A DNA stretch of 56,794 bases from Streptomyces solincola (GCF_002982015.1 NZ_PVLV01000034.1:1-56794), one strand, 5' to 3'; positions 1-9,221 are shown, counted from the stretch's first letter. Notes: generated from the letters alone by a model not told the origin. Translations and numbers: made by a program.

Positions 1-24
1 CTCCGCGTGGCCCCTTCCAGCGTT

Positions 25-96
25 TCACCTCTTCGGGGACGAGGCCTTGGTGTCGGCGCGGGCCAGCTCGGCGCGGACGGTGGCCAAGGCCGCGAC
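25..96 (-). pseudogene. Relic of PycTM-like membrane protein
   Basis: About 23 codons read ATVRAELARADTKAS, nearly the same as the N-terminal part of the better preserved copy near 44.3 kb (ATVRAELARADSKAG). The match stops there and is followed by a stop. What is seen is a short sequence match. The family name (small two-helix membrane proteins annotated as Pycsar effectors, PycTM) comes from the longer copy. It is a non-functional remnant. Confidence 0.5.
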
Positions 97-769
97 CCCG
101 GACGCTGGCGGCAGCACGCACAGCTGCATGCCGCCGCCCGACGCCCGACAGGACTGCAACCCCTCCTGCCAGTTCGGGTCCCTGCGTCTCCCTGGCGGCG
201 CCCAAGGTGACCTCGGGCACGGCCGTCCTCGACGACGCCTCACGGCCCCGCAGCTGCCTGGGGCAGTTCGGCAGCAGCTCGCGTGTGCCGAGGTGGCCGC
301 CGGTGGCCTAGATGTCGACGCGGCGCGGGGTGCGGCCGGTCGGCTCGGTCAGGTCCCGGACGCTGAAGCGGCGCTCAGGATCGATGGCCTTCACGTGATC
401 GGCCAGTGGCGCGAGTTCTTCTTGCGCTCGTGTGCAGGGACGACGTCGAGCCCGGGATGAGGTTGGCGAACCTCGGCCGTGAGGCCGGGGCCCGCCGGCC
501 GGTCAGAGGCGCGGCGCCGTTCCGTCTCCGGCGACCGCGCGCCGCCGGAGACGGAACGACCGGGCGAGGACATGGCGCGCGGGTGCGGCGGGTCGCTGGT
601 CGAAGGCGGCTGCGACACCTGCCGATGCCGATCGAAGTGAGTGGGTCGTGTCGGCCAGATGCGCGCGTGTTGGCCTGACCAGGCGGCGAGAACGGTGGCG
701 ACGTGGTGAACCTCTTGCTCGCCATGGTGGCGCTCGGCTGCTGCCAACAGTCCGTTCACGACGGTGAGG
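97..769. other. Stretch without a convincing gene
   Basis: No reading frame here looks like an intact gene. On the minus strand one frame ending near 309 gives a protein-like tail (EELAPLADHVKAIDPERRF, then VRDLTEPTGRTPRRVDI and a stop). It may be the end of a lost gene, but no family is recognised. The rest is arginine- and proline-rich shadow translation. Confidence 0.4.
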
Positions 770-1513
770 TCATCCGCTCCAGGGGACTCTGGCGAGAACG
801 AGTCCCCGGACGTCGGCTGCGCCGGTTGCTCGGAGCCGGCGTGCGACGTGCTGGAGCTGTGACCCGCTGGTGAAGACGTCGTCGACCAGCAGGACGGTCG
901 CCCCTTTGATGTCGCTGGTGTCTCCGGTCCAGATCAGTGCGGCGGCGTGCGCGGCCGCGGCCGCGCCTTTGTTGTCCAGGTTCTGGTTCGCGGAGCGAGG
1001 GGTCTCGGTGTGCTTCACCAGCCGGTGGCCGCCTGGCGGGCTGAGCGGGAAGGCTCGGGCCACATCCTCCGTGTAGGCGGCGTCCATGATCGCCTCGATG
1101 TGCTGCAGGGGCTGTCAGCCCGTGTGCGTGGGGTTTCCGACGATGTAGTCGACGCCGCGCATCGCCTCGGGGTGGCTGTCCATCCAGCCGACGAGGAGCC
1201 GCCCGAAGATCATCGCCCAGCCCGCTCTCCCCTCGTATTTCAGCTTGTGGATCTTGTCGCGTAGGGCTCCGGAGTACATGGCCACCGCGTCGACGCGGGA
1301 GAACCCCCGCTCGGCTTCCGGCAGCCCGCACACCCGGTTGCTGCACGCTCTGCCTGGTGCGCCCGCCTGGGAGCAGACCGGGCAGTGGGGCTCGGCTACG
1401 GGCCACAGGGTGCGGCCGGCACACTGGGAGCACAGGCGAGCGGTGCCAGTGATGCGGTAGGCGCACACCGGGCAGTCGGGGAAACCTGCCGGGTCCGGGA
1501 GGCTTGCCGTCAC
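770..1513 (-). pseudogene. ComF-family phosphoribosyltransferase, in-frame stop
   Basis: The N-terminal part carries paired cysteines (CPVCAY, CSQC, CPVCSQ) like the zinc-ribbon lead of ComF/GntX proteins. The C-terminal part has the PRPP-binding loop VLLVDDVFTSGSQ. Both halves lie in one frame but are split by a TGA at 1115-1117 (NPTHTG-stop-QPLQHIEA), so the protein would end after about 132 residues, before the catalytic loop. A CGA-to-TGA change at an arginine codon would explain it. The GTG start overlaps the dprA stop (GTGA), so the pair was translationally coupled. ComF proteins take part in DNA uptake or metabolism in other bacteria. An ATG just after the stop could start the C-terminal half, but no function can be claimed. 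Confidence 0.8.
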
Positions 1514-2475
1514 AGGCCGGCCAGGGCGAGCTGCTGGCGCTGCCGGCCGGCGGCCTGGATGTCCGCAGCGCGTCCGAGGCGGTCGGTGATGTCGCCGGAG
1601 GCGGTGACCAGGATCGCCCGGTCCTCGTCCAGCATCTTCTTGGCCCAGGGCTGGGTGTCGGCCAGGGAGCGGATCAGGAAGACGAGCTTTCCGTGCTCGG
1701 CGGCCAGGCGGGCCTGCATCTTGGCGCCCGAGGTGTTGGAGGCCTCGATGACGACGCTGCCCAAGGTGGCGCCGGAAGTGACGATGTTGCGGCGGGGGAA
1801 GGTGTACTTCGCGGGCGGGCTGGTGGGCCAGAACTGGCTCAACAGGGCTCCGCCGGAGGCGAGGATCGTTTTGGCGAGCGGGCGGTTTTCGGCTGGGTAG
1901 ATCGGGGCGGCGATGCCGGTTCCCATGACGGCGAATGTCCGGCCGTCGGCGTTGAGCGTGGCCTCGTGGGCGGCGGCGTCGATGCCCTTGGCAAGACCGC
2001 TGGCGATCACGACGTCATGGTCGACGAGCTCGCGGGCCATCCGCGCTGCTCGGCGCAGTCCGTCCTTCGATGCCTGGCGTGTACCGACGACGGCGATGGA
2101 GCGGGCGTCACGCGGGTCGAGCTCTCCGCGGTAGAAGAGGAACGGTGGCAGGTTGCCGATCACCCTCAGGTTCGCCGGATAGTCGGCGTCCAAGACCGTG
2201 ACCAGACGCGCGCCGGCCTTGTCGGCGGCGGCGATCTCGTCGTCGATGCGGGCCCGGGCGTCATCGAGGCCGGCGGCCAGAGCCTGCTGCAGCAGGGGGC
2301 GGTTCTTCGTCGCCGCACGCGAGTCCTCGAGGATCTGTCCGTCCATGAGCGCGGCCAGACTCTCAGGGCTGTGGGCGCTGCGGGCGAGCAAGCTCCAGTC
2401 GAGGCTGGCATCGCCAGCGCGCAGCGCGCACAAAGTCAGCAGGTCGTGCTGCTCAGCGGTGATATCGAGGTCCAT
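1510..2475 (-). CDS. dprA: DNA-processing protein DprA/Smf
   Basis: A 321-residue Rossmann-fold protein of the DprA/Smf family, which binds single-stranded DNA and loads RecA in transformation. Family motifs are present in order: VGTRQAS, SGLAKGIDAAAH, VMGTGI followed by YPAEN, GALLSQF and FPRRNIVTSG. Length fits a DprA with a short N-terminal helical lead and a short tail. ATG at 2475 is preferred because AGAAGGA lies about 8 bases upstream; a TTG one codon earlier is possible. It overlaps the broken ComF-like gene by 4 bases. Accessory DprA-phosphoribosyltransferase pairs may act on foreign DNA, but that is inference here. The broken partner suggests the unit is decaying. Confidence 0.9.
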   Translation of the reverse strand: MDLDITAEQHDLLTLCALRAGDASLDWSLLARSAHSPESLAALMDGQILEDSRAATKNRPLLQQALAAGLDDARARIDDEIAAADKAGARLVTVLDADYPANLRVIGNLPPFLFYRGELDPRDARSIAVVGTRQASKDGLRRAARMARELVDHDVVIASGLAKGIDAAAHEATLNADGRTFAVMGTGIAAPIYPAENRPLAKTILASGGALLSQFWPTSPPAKYTFPRRNIVTSGATLGSVVIEASNTSGAKMQARLAAEHGKLVFLIRSLADTQPWAKKMLDEDRAILVTASGDITDRLGRAADIQAAGRQRQQLALAGL

Positions 2476-3553
2476 CAAGGGGTCCTTCTACTCGTGGCCC
2501 CGCAATGTTCGAAGGATGAAGCGGTTCTCGGGCCACCACCCATCATGGCGCACGCAGCCCCAACACGGGCAAGAAGGGGGCCATGGGCCGGGTCCTCAAG
2601 CCTGCCCGTCGTTTTCCCCACCGGGTGATGGCTTCGGGCGGGCTGGCGGCCTCACCAGGAACAGCGGCGGTGGGCGCTTGAGGCCAGCGGGCGGGCGGGG
2701 GCGCAGCGGGCGAGGTGCGGCGGCGGGCGCGACCGTGGGCGGCCCAGCCGGCGGAGAGTGCGGTGTCGATGCGGCGGCCAGGGGCACGACGGCGGCCAGG
2801 CGGCGGACGGGCCGAGGGGTACGGAGTGCGGCGGCGGGCGGCTGGACGCCGGAGCGCGCCGGAGCGCGCTACCGGGGGCGCGACGGCCACGGCCGGACGC
2901 GACAGCAGCAGGCGTGGCGGCCAGGCGGGAATTGCCCGGTACGGCATCGCACCGGTGCAGAGACCGAGCAGCCGGAGCCCCGAAGTGCAGCGCGGTGGCC
3001 AGGCGGCGAGAGGCGGCGGCGCCAGGCCGCAGGCGCGCGGCCGGGTCCGTCGACGGTGACCAGGCGGGGCTCAGTGCGGACGCGGGCCGCTAGACCGCGA
3101 CCGACGCGCGTACGGCCAGGTGTGCGGGCGTTGTGGTCACGGGCGCCTGCGGGTGGGACGGTCGAGCGTTGGGGGGGCGGGCGTGACTCCGGCCGCGCAC
3201 GACGGCGGTGGCCGTCGGAGCAGCGGCGCGGGTCGGGGTGCGGTGGACAGTTGATCGGCCGAAGCCGCCTCGGCCACCCCTCGACATGGCGCGCCCGGCG
3301 CCCCTCCCTGCGACTGGGCGGCCACGCCCGCCGCCAGCCTGGCCGGGAGGGAGGACGACCAGGCAGGCGACCAAGGCGCGGCCGTGGGAGGACCCGCGCA
3401 CCGGCCGCTTCCGGGCCGGCCTCCGCGAAACGTGCGGGTTCGTGGATTCCGGCACCCGAGGAACGACGAACCCGCCCTGCGGGCACCTGTGGAATTGGTG
3501 TCGCGGGCAGGTTCGGTGTCTGTTCAGCGCAGCCCAGCGCGGTGGTGTGGGTG
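2476..3553. other. About 1.1 kb without a recognisable gene
   Basis: Very G+C-rich sequence between dprA and the permease. All long open frames give arginine/proline/glycine-rich translations without domains, typical of shadow frames. No repeat, IS end or RNA gene was recognised. The promoter of dprA should lie just right of 2476. Confidence 0.5.
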
Positions 3554-4828
3554 TTATGGCCGGCGAGCGCCGACGCGACGGATGCCGTAGGCCGCGGCGC
3601 CGACCAGCAGGACAGCAGTGCCAGTGATCACGGAGGGCAGCGGAAGGGCGAAGGCCAGGACGAGGCAGCCGGCCAGACCGACGGCAGGGATGATCGGGGC
3701 CGGGCTGCCTTCGGCCGGGGTCAGGGTCCAGGCGGAAGCGTTGGCGATGGCGTAGTAGGCCAGAACGCCGAAGGAGGAGAACCCGATCGCTCCGCGAATG
3801 TCCGTGGTGGCGGCCGCGATGGCGACGGTGGCGCCGACGAGGAGCTCGGCGCGGTGGGGGACCTTGAACTTCGGGTGCACGGCGGCCAGGGCGTGGGGCA
3901 GGTGGTGGTCGCGGGCCATGGCCAGGATGGTGCGGGAGACGCCGAGGATGAGGGCGAGCAGGGAGCCGAGGGCGGCGACGGCTGCGCCGACGTGTACGAC
4001 GGGGAGGAGCCAGTCGGCGCCGGCGGCGCGCGCGGCCTCCGTCAGCGGAGCCCCGGCGATGGCCAGGCCGTGCGGGCCCAGAACGAGCAGGACGGAGATC
4101 GCGACGAGGGCGTAGACGGCGAGGGTGATGCCCAGGGCGATCGGGATGGCGCGTGGGATGGTGCGGGCCGGGTCGCGGACCTCTTCGCCGAGGGTGGCGA
4201 TGCGGGCGTAGCCGGCGAACGCGAAGAACAGCAGTGCGGCCGCCTGGAGCACCCCGCCCGCCGTCGCGTCCGTTCCGACGTCCAGGTGAGCCGTGTCCAC
4301 GGCGTCCGAGGCTAGGGAGGCGATGACGATGGCGGTGAGGATCGCGAGGACGACGGCCACGATGACGCGGGTGAGCAGGGCGGACTTCTGGACGCCCATG
4401 TAGTTGACCGCGGTCAGGGCCACCACGGCGGCGACCGCCACCGCATGGGCCTGGCCGGGCCAGAGGTAGGTGCCGACGGTCAGGGCCATGGCCGCGCAGG
4501 AGGCGGTCTTTCCCACCATGAAGGCCCAGCCGGCCAGGTAGCCCCAGAAGTCGCCCAGGCGTTGACGCCCGTAGACGTAGGTTCCGCCGGAGGCCGGATA
4601 GAGGGCGGCGAGCCGGGCGGAGGAGGTGGCGTTGCAGTAGGCGACCACTGCGGCCAGGGCCAGTCCGAGCAGCAGACCGGAGCCGGCCGCGCGGGCGGCC
4701 GGGGCCAGGGCGGCGAAGATCCCGGCGCCGATCATCGACCCCAGACCGATGACCACCGCGTCCGGCACCCCCAGACGCCGCTGGAGTTCGTCCGGCAGCC
4801 CGGCTGCGGGTGGGGGCGTGCTGCTCAC
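3554..4828 (-). CDS. APC-family amino acid permease
   Basis: A 424-residue integral membrane protein of the amino acid-polyamine-organocation superfamily, a secondary importer or exchanger. The first membrane helix carries the family signature GLGSMIGAGIFAAL. Further hydrophobic segments cover most of the chain, and the loop RIATLGEEVRDPARTIPRA is the usual APC cytoplasmic motif. The GTG at 4828 has AAGGAGAG in front of it. A close paralogue lies at 33.0-34.3 kb inside the stress island (shared YCNA, GKTASCAAMAL and DIRGAIGFSSFG-type blocks), so this copy may be an outlying member of the same gene set. Substrate cannot be told from sequence. Confidence 0.88.
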   Translation of the reverse strand: MSSTPPPAAGLPDELQRRLGVPDAVVIGLGSMIGAGIFAALAPAARAAGSGLLLGLALAAVVAYCNATSSARLAALYPASGGTYVYGRQRLGDFWGYLAGWAFMVGKTASCAAMALTVGTYLWPGQAHAVAVAAVVALTAVNYMGVQKSALLTRVIVAVVLAILTAIVIASLASDAVDTAHLDVGTDATAGGVLQAAALLFFAFAGYARIATLGEEVRDPARTIPRAIPIALGITLAVYALVAISVLLVLGPHGLAIAGAPLTEAARAAGADWLLPVVHVGAAVAALGSLLALILGVSRTILAMARDHHLPHALAAVHPKFKVPHRAELLVGATVAIAAATTDIRGAIGFSSFGVLAYYAIANASAWTLTPAEGSPAPIIPAVGLAGCLVLAFALPLPSVITGTAVLLVGAAAYGIRRVGARRP

Positions 4829-4956
4829 GGTGTTCTCTCCTTGCCCGATGCGCCGGCGGACAGGTTCCGCGGTGCGCGGGCAAGATAAGGAATCGAGCTG
4901 AACAACCGCGGTTCGCCCGGCCTGTGGGACGGGGTCCTGGCGTGGGTGGGCGGTGT

Positions 4957-5382
4957 CTACTCGTCGTGGAGCTCGGCACGCACACGGCGGGAGGGCTGGA
5001 AGGCGTACAGGTCGAGGATCCCTGGAGGGGCGGCCAGGCCGGGGCCGCCGTCGCGGACCCAGGCGGTGATGTCGGCGGCGGCGCCGGGGTCATTGACCTG
5101 GCCGAGCCAGACCGGCCGGCCTCCGGCCACGCGCCCTTCGGTGGAGGGCTGGACCACGATGACGTTCGCTCGCTCACACACGTCGAGGCAGTCGGTGCGC
5201 CGGATGGCTGCGATGCCGACCAAGGCAGCGCGCAGGTCGGTGAGCTGGGCTTCGTGGTCGAGGCGGGGCACCTTGGCCGTGGTACCGCAGCAGCATCCCC
5301 GGCAGACGGTGACGGTGCAGCGGGCGGTACCGGACGCCTCGAAAGGGGCGGACGTGCGCTCGCGCCGTGTACGGCGGCTCAC
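4957..5382 (-). CDS. (2Fe-2S) thioredoxin-like ferredoxin protein
   Basis: A 141-residue protein of the thioredoxin-like [2Fe-2S] ferredoxin type. Cysteines appear as CTVTVCRGCCCG and, about 40 residues later, CLDVC; these would bind the cluster. The motif RPVWLGQVND is typical of the actinobacterial members. GTG at 5382 overlaps the TGA of the upstream ATPase gene (GTGA), so the two are co-translated. The ArsR regulator, P1B-4 ATPase and this gene form one metal-response unit. Its role there (redox partner, metal sensing or storage) is not known and is not assigned. Confidence 0.8.
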   Translation of the reverse strand: MSRRTRRERTSAPFEASGTARCTVTVCRGCCCGTTAKVPRLDHEAQLTDLRAALVGIAAIRRTDCLDVCERANVIVVQPSTEGRVAGGRPVWLGQVNDPGAAADITAWVRDGGPGLAAPPGILDLYAFQPSRRVRAELHDE

Positions 5383-7373
5383 CTGGGTTCCTTGAAGGGC
5401 GAGTTCGTCCAGGCGCGCTCGCTCAGCAGGCGCAGGCCGTTGAGACCGACGATGACGGTGGAGCCTTCGTGGCCGGCGACACCGAGCGGCAGCGGGAGCG
5501 TGCCGATCAAGTCCCAGGCCACGAGCACGGTGATGAAGACCGCGGCGATGACCAAGTTCTGAATGACCAGGCGCCGGGCGGTTCGCGAGAGGGCGACGAC
5601 GGCGGGGATGGTGGCGAGTTCGTCGCGGACGACGACGGCGTCGGCGGTTTCCAGGGCGAGGTCGGAGCCGGCCTTGCCCATTGCGATGCCGGTGTGGGCG
5701 GCGGCCAGAGCGGGGGCGTCGTTGACGCCGTCCCCGACGACCAGCACCTTGCAGCCTTCGACCTCCCAGCCGCGGACGGCGGCGACCTTGTCCTCGGGGA
5801 GTAGCCCGGCGCGGATGTCGCTGATGCCGATCTGGGCGGCCAGGTGCCGTGCGGCGCGTTCGTTGTCGCCGGTCAGCAGGACCGGAGTGCGGCCGGTCAG
5901 AGATGCCAGGGCGGCGACGGTTGCCTTGGTGTCCGGGCGGAGCCGGTCGGAGATGCCCAGCACCCCGGCCGGCGCGCCGTCGTACAGGACGAGGACAGCG
6001 GTGCAGCCCTGGTCTTCCAGGGCCTGCGCCAAGTCGCTGGTCTCCACGTCGAGGGAGGCGGCGATGCGGGTGGGCGAGCCGACCTGGACGGTGTGACCGT
6101 CGACGGTGGCGGTGACACCAGCGCCGGGCTTCGAGGTGAAGTCGGCGGCGCCGGCCAAGGTGAGGCCGCGTTCGCGGGCAGCCTGGACGACGGCGCGGGC
6201 CAGGGGATGCTCGCTGGGGTGCTCGGCCGCCGCAGCCAGCGCCAGCAGCTTGTCGTCGTCGAGACCTGAGGCAGGCACGGGGTGGATGTCGATGACGCGG
6301 GGAGTGCCCTCGGTCAGGGTGCCGGTCTTGTCCAGGGCGACCGTGTCGACCTGGCCCAGGCGCTCCATTACGACGGCGGACTTCACCAGGACGCCGTGAC
6401 GGCCGGCGTTGGCGATCGCGGACAGCAGCGGAGGCATCGTGGACAGCACCACCGCGCACGGTGAAGCGACGATCATGAACGTCATCGCCCGCAGAAGAGC
6501 GGACTGGAGCTCGTCTCCGAAGGCCAGAGGGACAGCGAAGACGGCCAGAGTGGCGATGACCATGCCGATCGAGTACCGCTGCTCGATCTTCTCGATAAAC
6601 AGCTGGGTGGGCGCCTTGGTCTGGGAGGCACCCTCGACCATCTTCACGATCCGGGCGATCACCGAGTCCGACGGGTCCCGCTCGACCCGCACCCGCAGGG
6701 CGCCGGTGCCGTTGACGGTTCCGGCGAACACCTCGTCCCCGGCCTGCTTGGCGACCGGCATCGGCTCGCCTGTGATGGTGGCCTGATCGACATCCGAGGA
6801 CCCCTCGATCACCTGCCCGTCGGCGCCGATCCGCTCACCGGGCCGGACCAAGATCGTGTCGCCGACGCTGAGCGAGTCGGCGGGCACGCTCTCCTCATCG
6901 CCACCGAACAGCAGCCGGGTCGCGGTGGTGGGCGCGAGGTCGAGCAGTCCGCGCACAGAGTCCGCCGTGCGGGCAGTCGCGACTGCCTCCAGGGCGCCGG
7001 AGGTCGCGAAGATGACGATCAGCAGAGCCCCGTCGAGGACCTGACCGACAGCCGCCGCGCCGAGCGCGGCGACGATCATCAACAGATCCACGTCCAAGGT
7101 CTTGTCCTTCAGGGCCTTCAGACCCTCCCACCCCGGCTCCCAACCGCCTGTGATGTAGGTGGCGGCGAGCAGCAACCCCCATAGCCACACCGGGCCGCCG
7201 GCCAGGTAGACGGGCAACGCGAGGAGGAACAGGACCAGCGAGGCCAGCGCCCAGCGGGCCTCCGGCAGCGCCAGCACCCGCGTACGGCGCCGGGCAGCCG
7301 CCGGCCGCGGACCGGCGGCGGGCGGCCCGGGCCGCTGGTCGAGGACAGAAGACAAGACAACACAACCCTTCAC
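5379..7373 (-). CDS. P1B-4-type heavy metal efflux ATPase
   Basis: A 664-residue P-type ATPase that should export a transition metal across the cytoplasmic membrane. The phosphorylation site is DKTGTLTEG (Asp348). The hinge [11 protein letters not shown] and the actuator loop (TITGEPMPV) are present. The metal-site motif in the transmembrane helix before the P domain is SPC (Cys306), and the last helix has HEGST; together they mark subgroup P1B-4 (Co, Zn, Cd, Ni or Fe in studied members). No N-terminal metal-binding domain is present, as usual for this subgroup. A GTG at 7373 opens the frame without a clear ribosome site. A TTG at about 7355, preceded by AAGGG, is an alternative start. Divergent from its likely ArsR regulator. 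Confidence 0.9.
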   Translation of the reverse strand: MKGCVVLSSVLDQRPGPPAAGPRPAAARRRTRVLALPEARWALASLVLFLLALPVYLAGGPVWLWGLLLAATYITGGWEPGWEGLKALKDKTLDVDLLMIVAALGAAAVGQVLDGALLIVIFATSGALEAVATARTADSVRGLLDLAPTTATRLLFGGDEESVPADSLSVGDTILVRPGERIGADGQVIEGSSDVDQATITGEPMPVAKQAGDEVFAGTVNGTGALRVRVERDPSDSVIARIVKMVEGASQTKAPTQLFIEKIEQRYSIGMVIATLAVFAVPLAFGDELQSALLRAMTFMIVASPCAVVLSTMPPLLSAIANAGRHGVLVKSAVVMERLGQVDTVALDKTGTLTEGTPRVIDIHPVPASGLDDDKLLALAAAAEHPSEHPLARAVVQAARERGLTLAGAADFTSKPGAGVTATVDGHTVQVGSPTRIAASLDVETSDLAQALEDQGCTAVLVLYDGAPAGVLGISDRLRPDTKATVAALASLTGRTPVLLTGDNERAARHLAAQIGISDIRAGLLPEDKVAAVRGWEVEGCKVLVVGDGVNDAPALAAAHTGIAMGKAGSDLALETADAVVVRDELATIPAVVALSRTARRLVIQNLVIAAVFITVLVAWDLIGTLPLPLGVAGHEGSTVIVGLNGLRLLSERAWTNSPFKEPR

Positions 7374-7407
7374 GGGAGGACTGGGGCAGCACCCTGACCA
7401 TACAGGA

Positions 7408-7431
7408 ACAACTGAATAGGTCTTCAGGTGT
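7408..7431. promoter_or_regulatory. Candidate ArsR operator dyad
   Basis: Inverted repeat ACAACTGAA - 6 bases - TTCAGGTGT, arms matching at eight of nine positions. It sits in the 76-base space between the divergent ATPase and arsR-type genes, overlapping where both promoters must lie. ArsR/SmtB repressors bind such 12-2-12-like dyads, so metal would release expression of both genes. Assignment is by position and symmetry. Confidence 0.6.
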
Positions 7432-7449
7432 TATCGGTATGATGTCCCC

Positions 7450-7830
7450 ATGGGCCACGGAACGGGCAGTGCCAGGAACGCCACCACGCGCGAGCGCCTC
7501 GATGCGGTCGGTACCGCCGACGTCGCCGCCACCCTCCAGGCCCTCGCGACTCCCTCCCGCCTGCATATCCTGGCTCGCCTCCAGGAAGGCCCCTGCGCGG
7601 TCAGCGACCTCGCCGAAGCCGTCGGCATGGAAGCCTCCGCCTGCTCCCACCAGCTGCGCCTGCTGCGCAACCTCGGCCTGGTCACCGGCGAACGCCACGG
7701 CCGCTCGATCGTCTACGCCCTCTACGACAGCCACGTCGCCGAGCTCCTCGACCAGGCCCTGTTCCACGTTGAGCACCTGCGCCTGGGGATCCGTGATTCC
7801 GCCGCTCCCGCGGCCGTCGTCACCGACTGA
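7450..7830 (+). CDS. ArsR/SmtB-family metal-responsive repressor
   Basis: A 126-residue winged-helix regulator. The order is a short lead, LQALATPSRLHILARLQ (first helices), VSDLAEAVGMEASACSHQL (recognition helix region) and GRSIVYALYDSHVAELLDQ (wing and C-terminal helix). Histidines cluster in the last third (DSHVAELL and FHVEHLRLG) like the alpha-5 site of NmtR/KmtR/CzrA sensors, so it probably senses Ni, Co or Zn. The classical alpha-3 CVC site is not seen; a lone Cys precedes SHQL. It is divergent from the P1B-4 ATPase and probably represses both genes through the dyad at 7408-7431. Confidence 0.9.
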   Translation: MGHGTGSARNATTRERLDAVGTADVAATLQALATPSRLHILARLQEGPCAVSDLAEAVGMEASACSHQLRLLRNLGLVTGERHGRSIVYALYDSHVAELLDQALFHVEHLRLGIRDSAAPAAVVTD

Positions 7831-8145
7831 CCGAGGCGCCGGCTACCTGGGCAGGCTTGCGGGTCCTCGTTCGGCGAGGAGGGTCTCGGCGGCGGCCGCG
7901 CCCCGCGAAATTGCGCCTGTTCGCCTCCCACTGCCTCGCCCGGGCGCCTGCTGCCGGCTGACGGATGCGGCAGCCCGGCGCCCAAGCGGCCCCGCCGCCC
8001 CCACTCTCTCGCCTGCTACGGAAGCGGCGGCCCCGGAACGTCCTGGGCCCCGCTGAGCGGGGTCACGGTCGGCTGAATGCGGGGAGCCGTCGCAACCGGG
8101 GCGAAGTTGCCCGGGTGGGGTGGCCGGCGTGGGCCGCCGGTTGGT
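7831..8145. other. Gap with a short ferredoxin-reductase-like repeat
   Basis: No gene is seen. About 45 bases near 7862-7906 closely match part of the ferredoxin reductase gene near 11.4 kb (minus-strand reading AAAAETLLAE), so a small fragment of such a gene was left here. The rest is unassigned. Confidence 0.45.
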
Positions 8146-8541
8146 TCACCCTTGCAGGGTCATCTGGGCGCGTAGGCGTTGGGCGCCGGTGGGCAGGCGG
8201 GTGACGGTGACGGCGTCGGTCAGACGCAGGATGATCGCCCAGCAGACAGCCGCGCCGGCGGCGGTGACGTCGTCCAGATCCGGCGCGTCATGGGTGCAGT
8301 CCAGGTGGACGGTGACGTCGAGGGTGGTGGCGTCGGCCTGGAGGGCGACCGTCATCGCCCCTCCCCCGTCGGTGGTGATGAGCAGCAGGTGATAGAGCTC
8401 GTGGGCCAGCAGGACGGCGTCGTAGACGGTGGTGGAGGGCCGCCGGCCGGCCTGGCGGACGACGGCATCGGTCATCCGGCGTACCTCCTTGGCGTCGGTG
8501 GGGATTCCGCTCACGGAGCCGGGGTGGAACGCCATGCTCAT
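8146..8541 (-). CDS. Small protein, weak HATPase-like, unknown
   Basis: A 131-residue protein not recognised with certainty. The stretch VYDAVLLAHELYHLLLI looks like the N-box helix of anti-sigma kinase-type ATPases (usually an E-L-x-x-N-A pattern). The rest forms beta-rich segments (TVALQADATTLDVTVHLDC). The Asp/Gly boxes needed for ATP binding are not evident, so it may be a degenerate or different fold. ATG at 8541 is chosen (AGGCAG upstream); the frame is open to 8601. The divergent neighbour at 8823 is a STAS-domain protein, and STAS/ATPase pairs are typical partner-switching regulators. That link is inference. Confidence 0.5.
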   Translation of the reverse strand: MSMAFHPGSVSGIPTDAKEVRRMTDAVVRQAGRRPSTTVYDAVLLAHELYHLLLITTDGGGAMTVALQADATTLDVTVHLDCTHDAPDLDDVTAAGAAVCWAIILRLTDAVTVTRLPTGAQRLRAQMTLQG

Positions 8542-8822
8542 ATGCTGCCTGCCTCGGATTGCGCAAACGGGTCGGGGACGCCGGGTTGCCGCGCCGCCCA
8601 CTCGTCACTCGACCGGAGCAACAAAGCAGTTCGTATGAGTGAAAACCAAGATCACTAGGTGATTCTCCGGATGCTCGGGACAGCGAGTTCGCAGCCCGAG
8701 TCGGTGCGCCGCAGCTCACACCCCGCTCAGACCCTGGCCCAGACCGCAGAGGGCGCCCACGTGAGAGTGTTGCCTTGGTGCGACATTTAGAACCTGTATT
8801 CGGTTGTCGATGGGGAGTCTGT

Positions 8823-9194
8823 GTGAGTAGCGGTGATCCGGACGTGCACGTTCGCGAGCAGTCCGGAGTACGTGTGGTCGCGCTGGCCGGGGAGCTGGAC
8901 TTGGACTACGAGCAGGAGATGTCCCTCGCCCTGGCCGACGCACTGGCGTCGGCGACCCGAGGCACCGTGGTCGATCTGTCCGGGGTCGCCTTCGCTGACT
9001 CCACCCTGCTGAACCTGCTGCTCCAGACCACAGGCCGCCACCGCACCGCACACCGGCCGCTGGCGATCTGCGGACCCTTCACCCCGGCGGTGCACAACCT
9101 CTTCGACATCACCCAGACCGCCGGCCACCTCCCCCTGGCCGTCGACCTCGACCAGGCACTCACCGACATCGACAAAACCGCACCAGGCCCTTGA
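8823..9194 (+). CDS. STAS-domain anti-sigma factor antagonist
   Basis: A 123-residue single STAS domain, the fold of SpoIIAA/RsbV antagonists that bind anti-sigma kinases. The order is VRVVALAGELDLDYE, then VVDLSGVAFADSTLLNLLL with the conserved D-S pair at the phosphorylation position, then PAVHNLFDITQTAGHLPLA. GTG at 8823 is chosen because GGGGAG lies about 6 bases upstream; the open frame reaches back to 8775. It probably works in a partner-switching cascade, perhaps with the divergent small protein at 8146-8541. Confidence 0.85.
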   Translation: MSSGDPDVHVREQSGVRVVALAGELDLDYEQEMSLALADALASATRGTVVDLSGVAFADSTLLNLLLQTTGRHRTAHRPLAICGPFTPAVHNLFDITQTAGHLPLAVDLDQALTDIDKTAPGP

Positions 9195-9221
9195 AGGCCC
9201 GAGTCGCCCGACCTCCCTCTA

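Noticed and set aside
1115-1117. Selenocysteine reading of the in-frame TGA in the ComF-like gene
   Set aside because: ComF proteins have no selenocysteine position there, no SECIS-like hairpin was evident, and a CGA-to-TGA change explains it more simply.
2476-3553. Long open frames in the gap after dprA
   Set aside because: Translations are low-complexity Arg/Pro/Gly without any motif in all frames.
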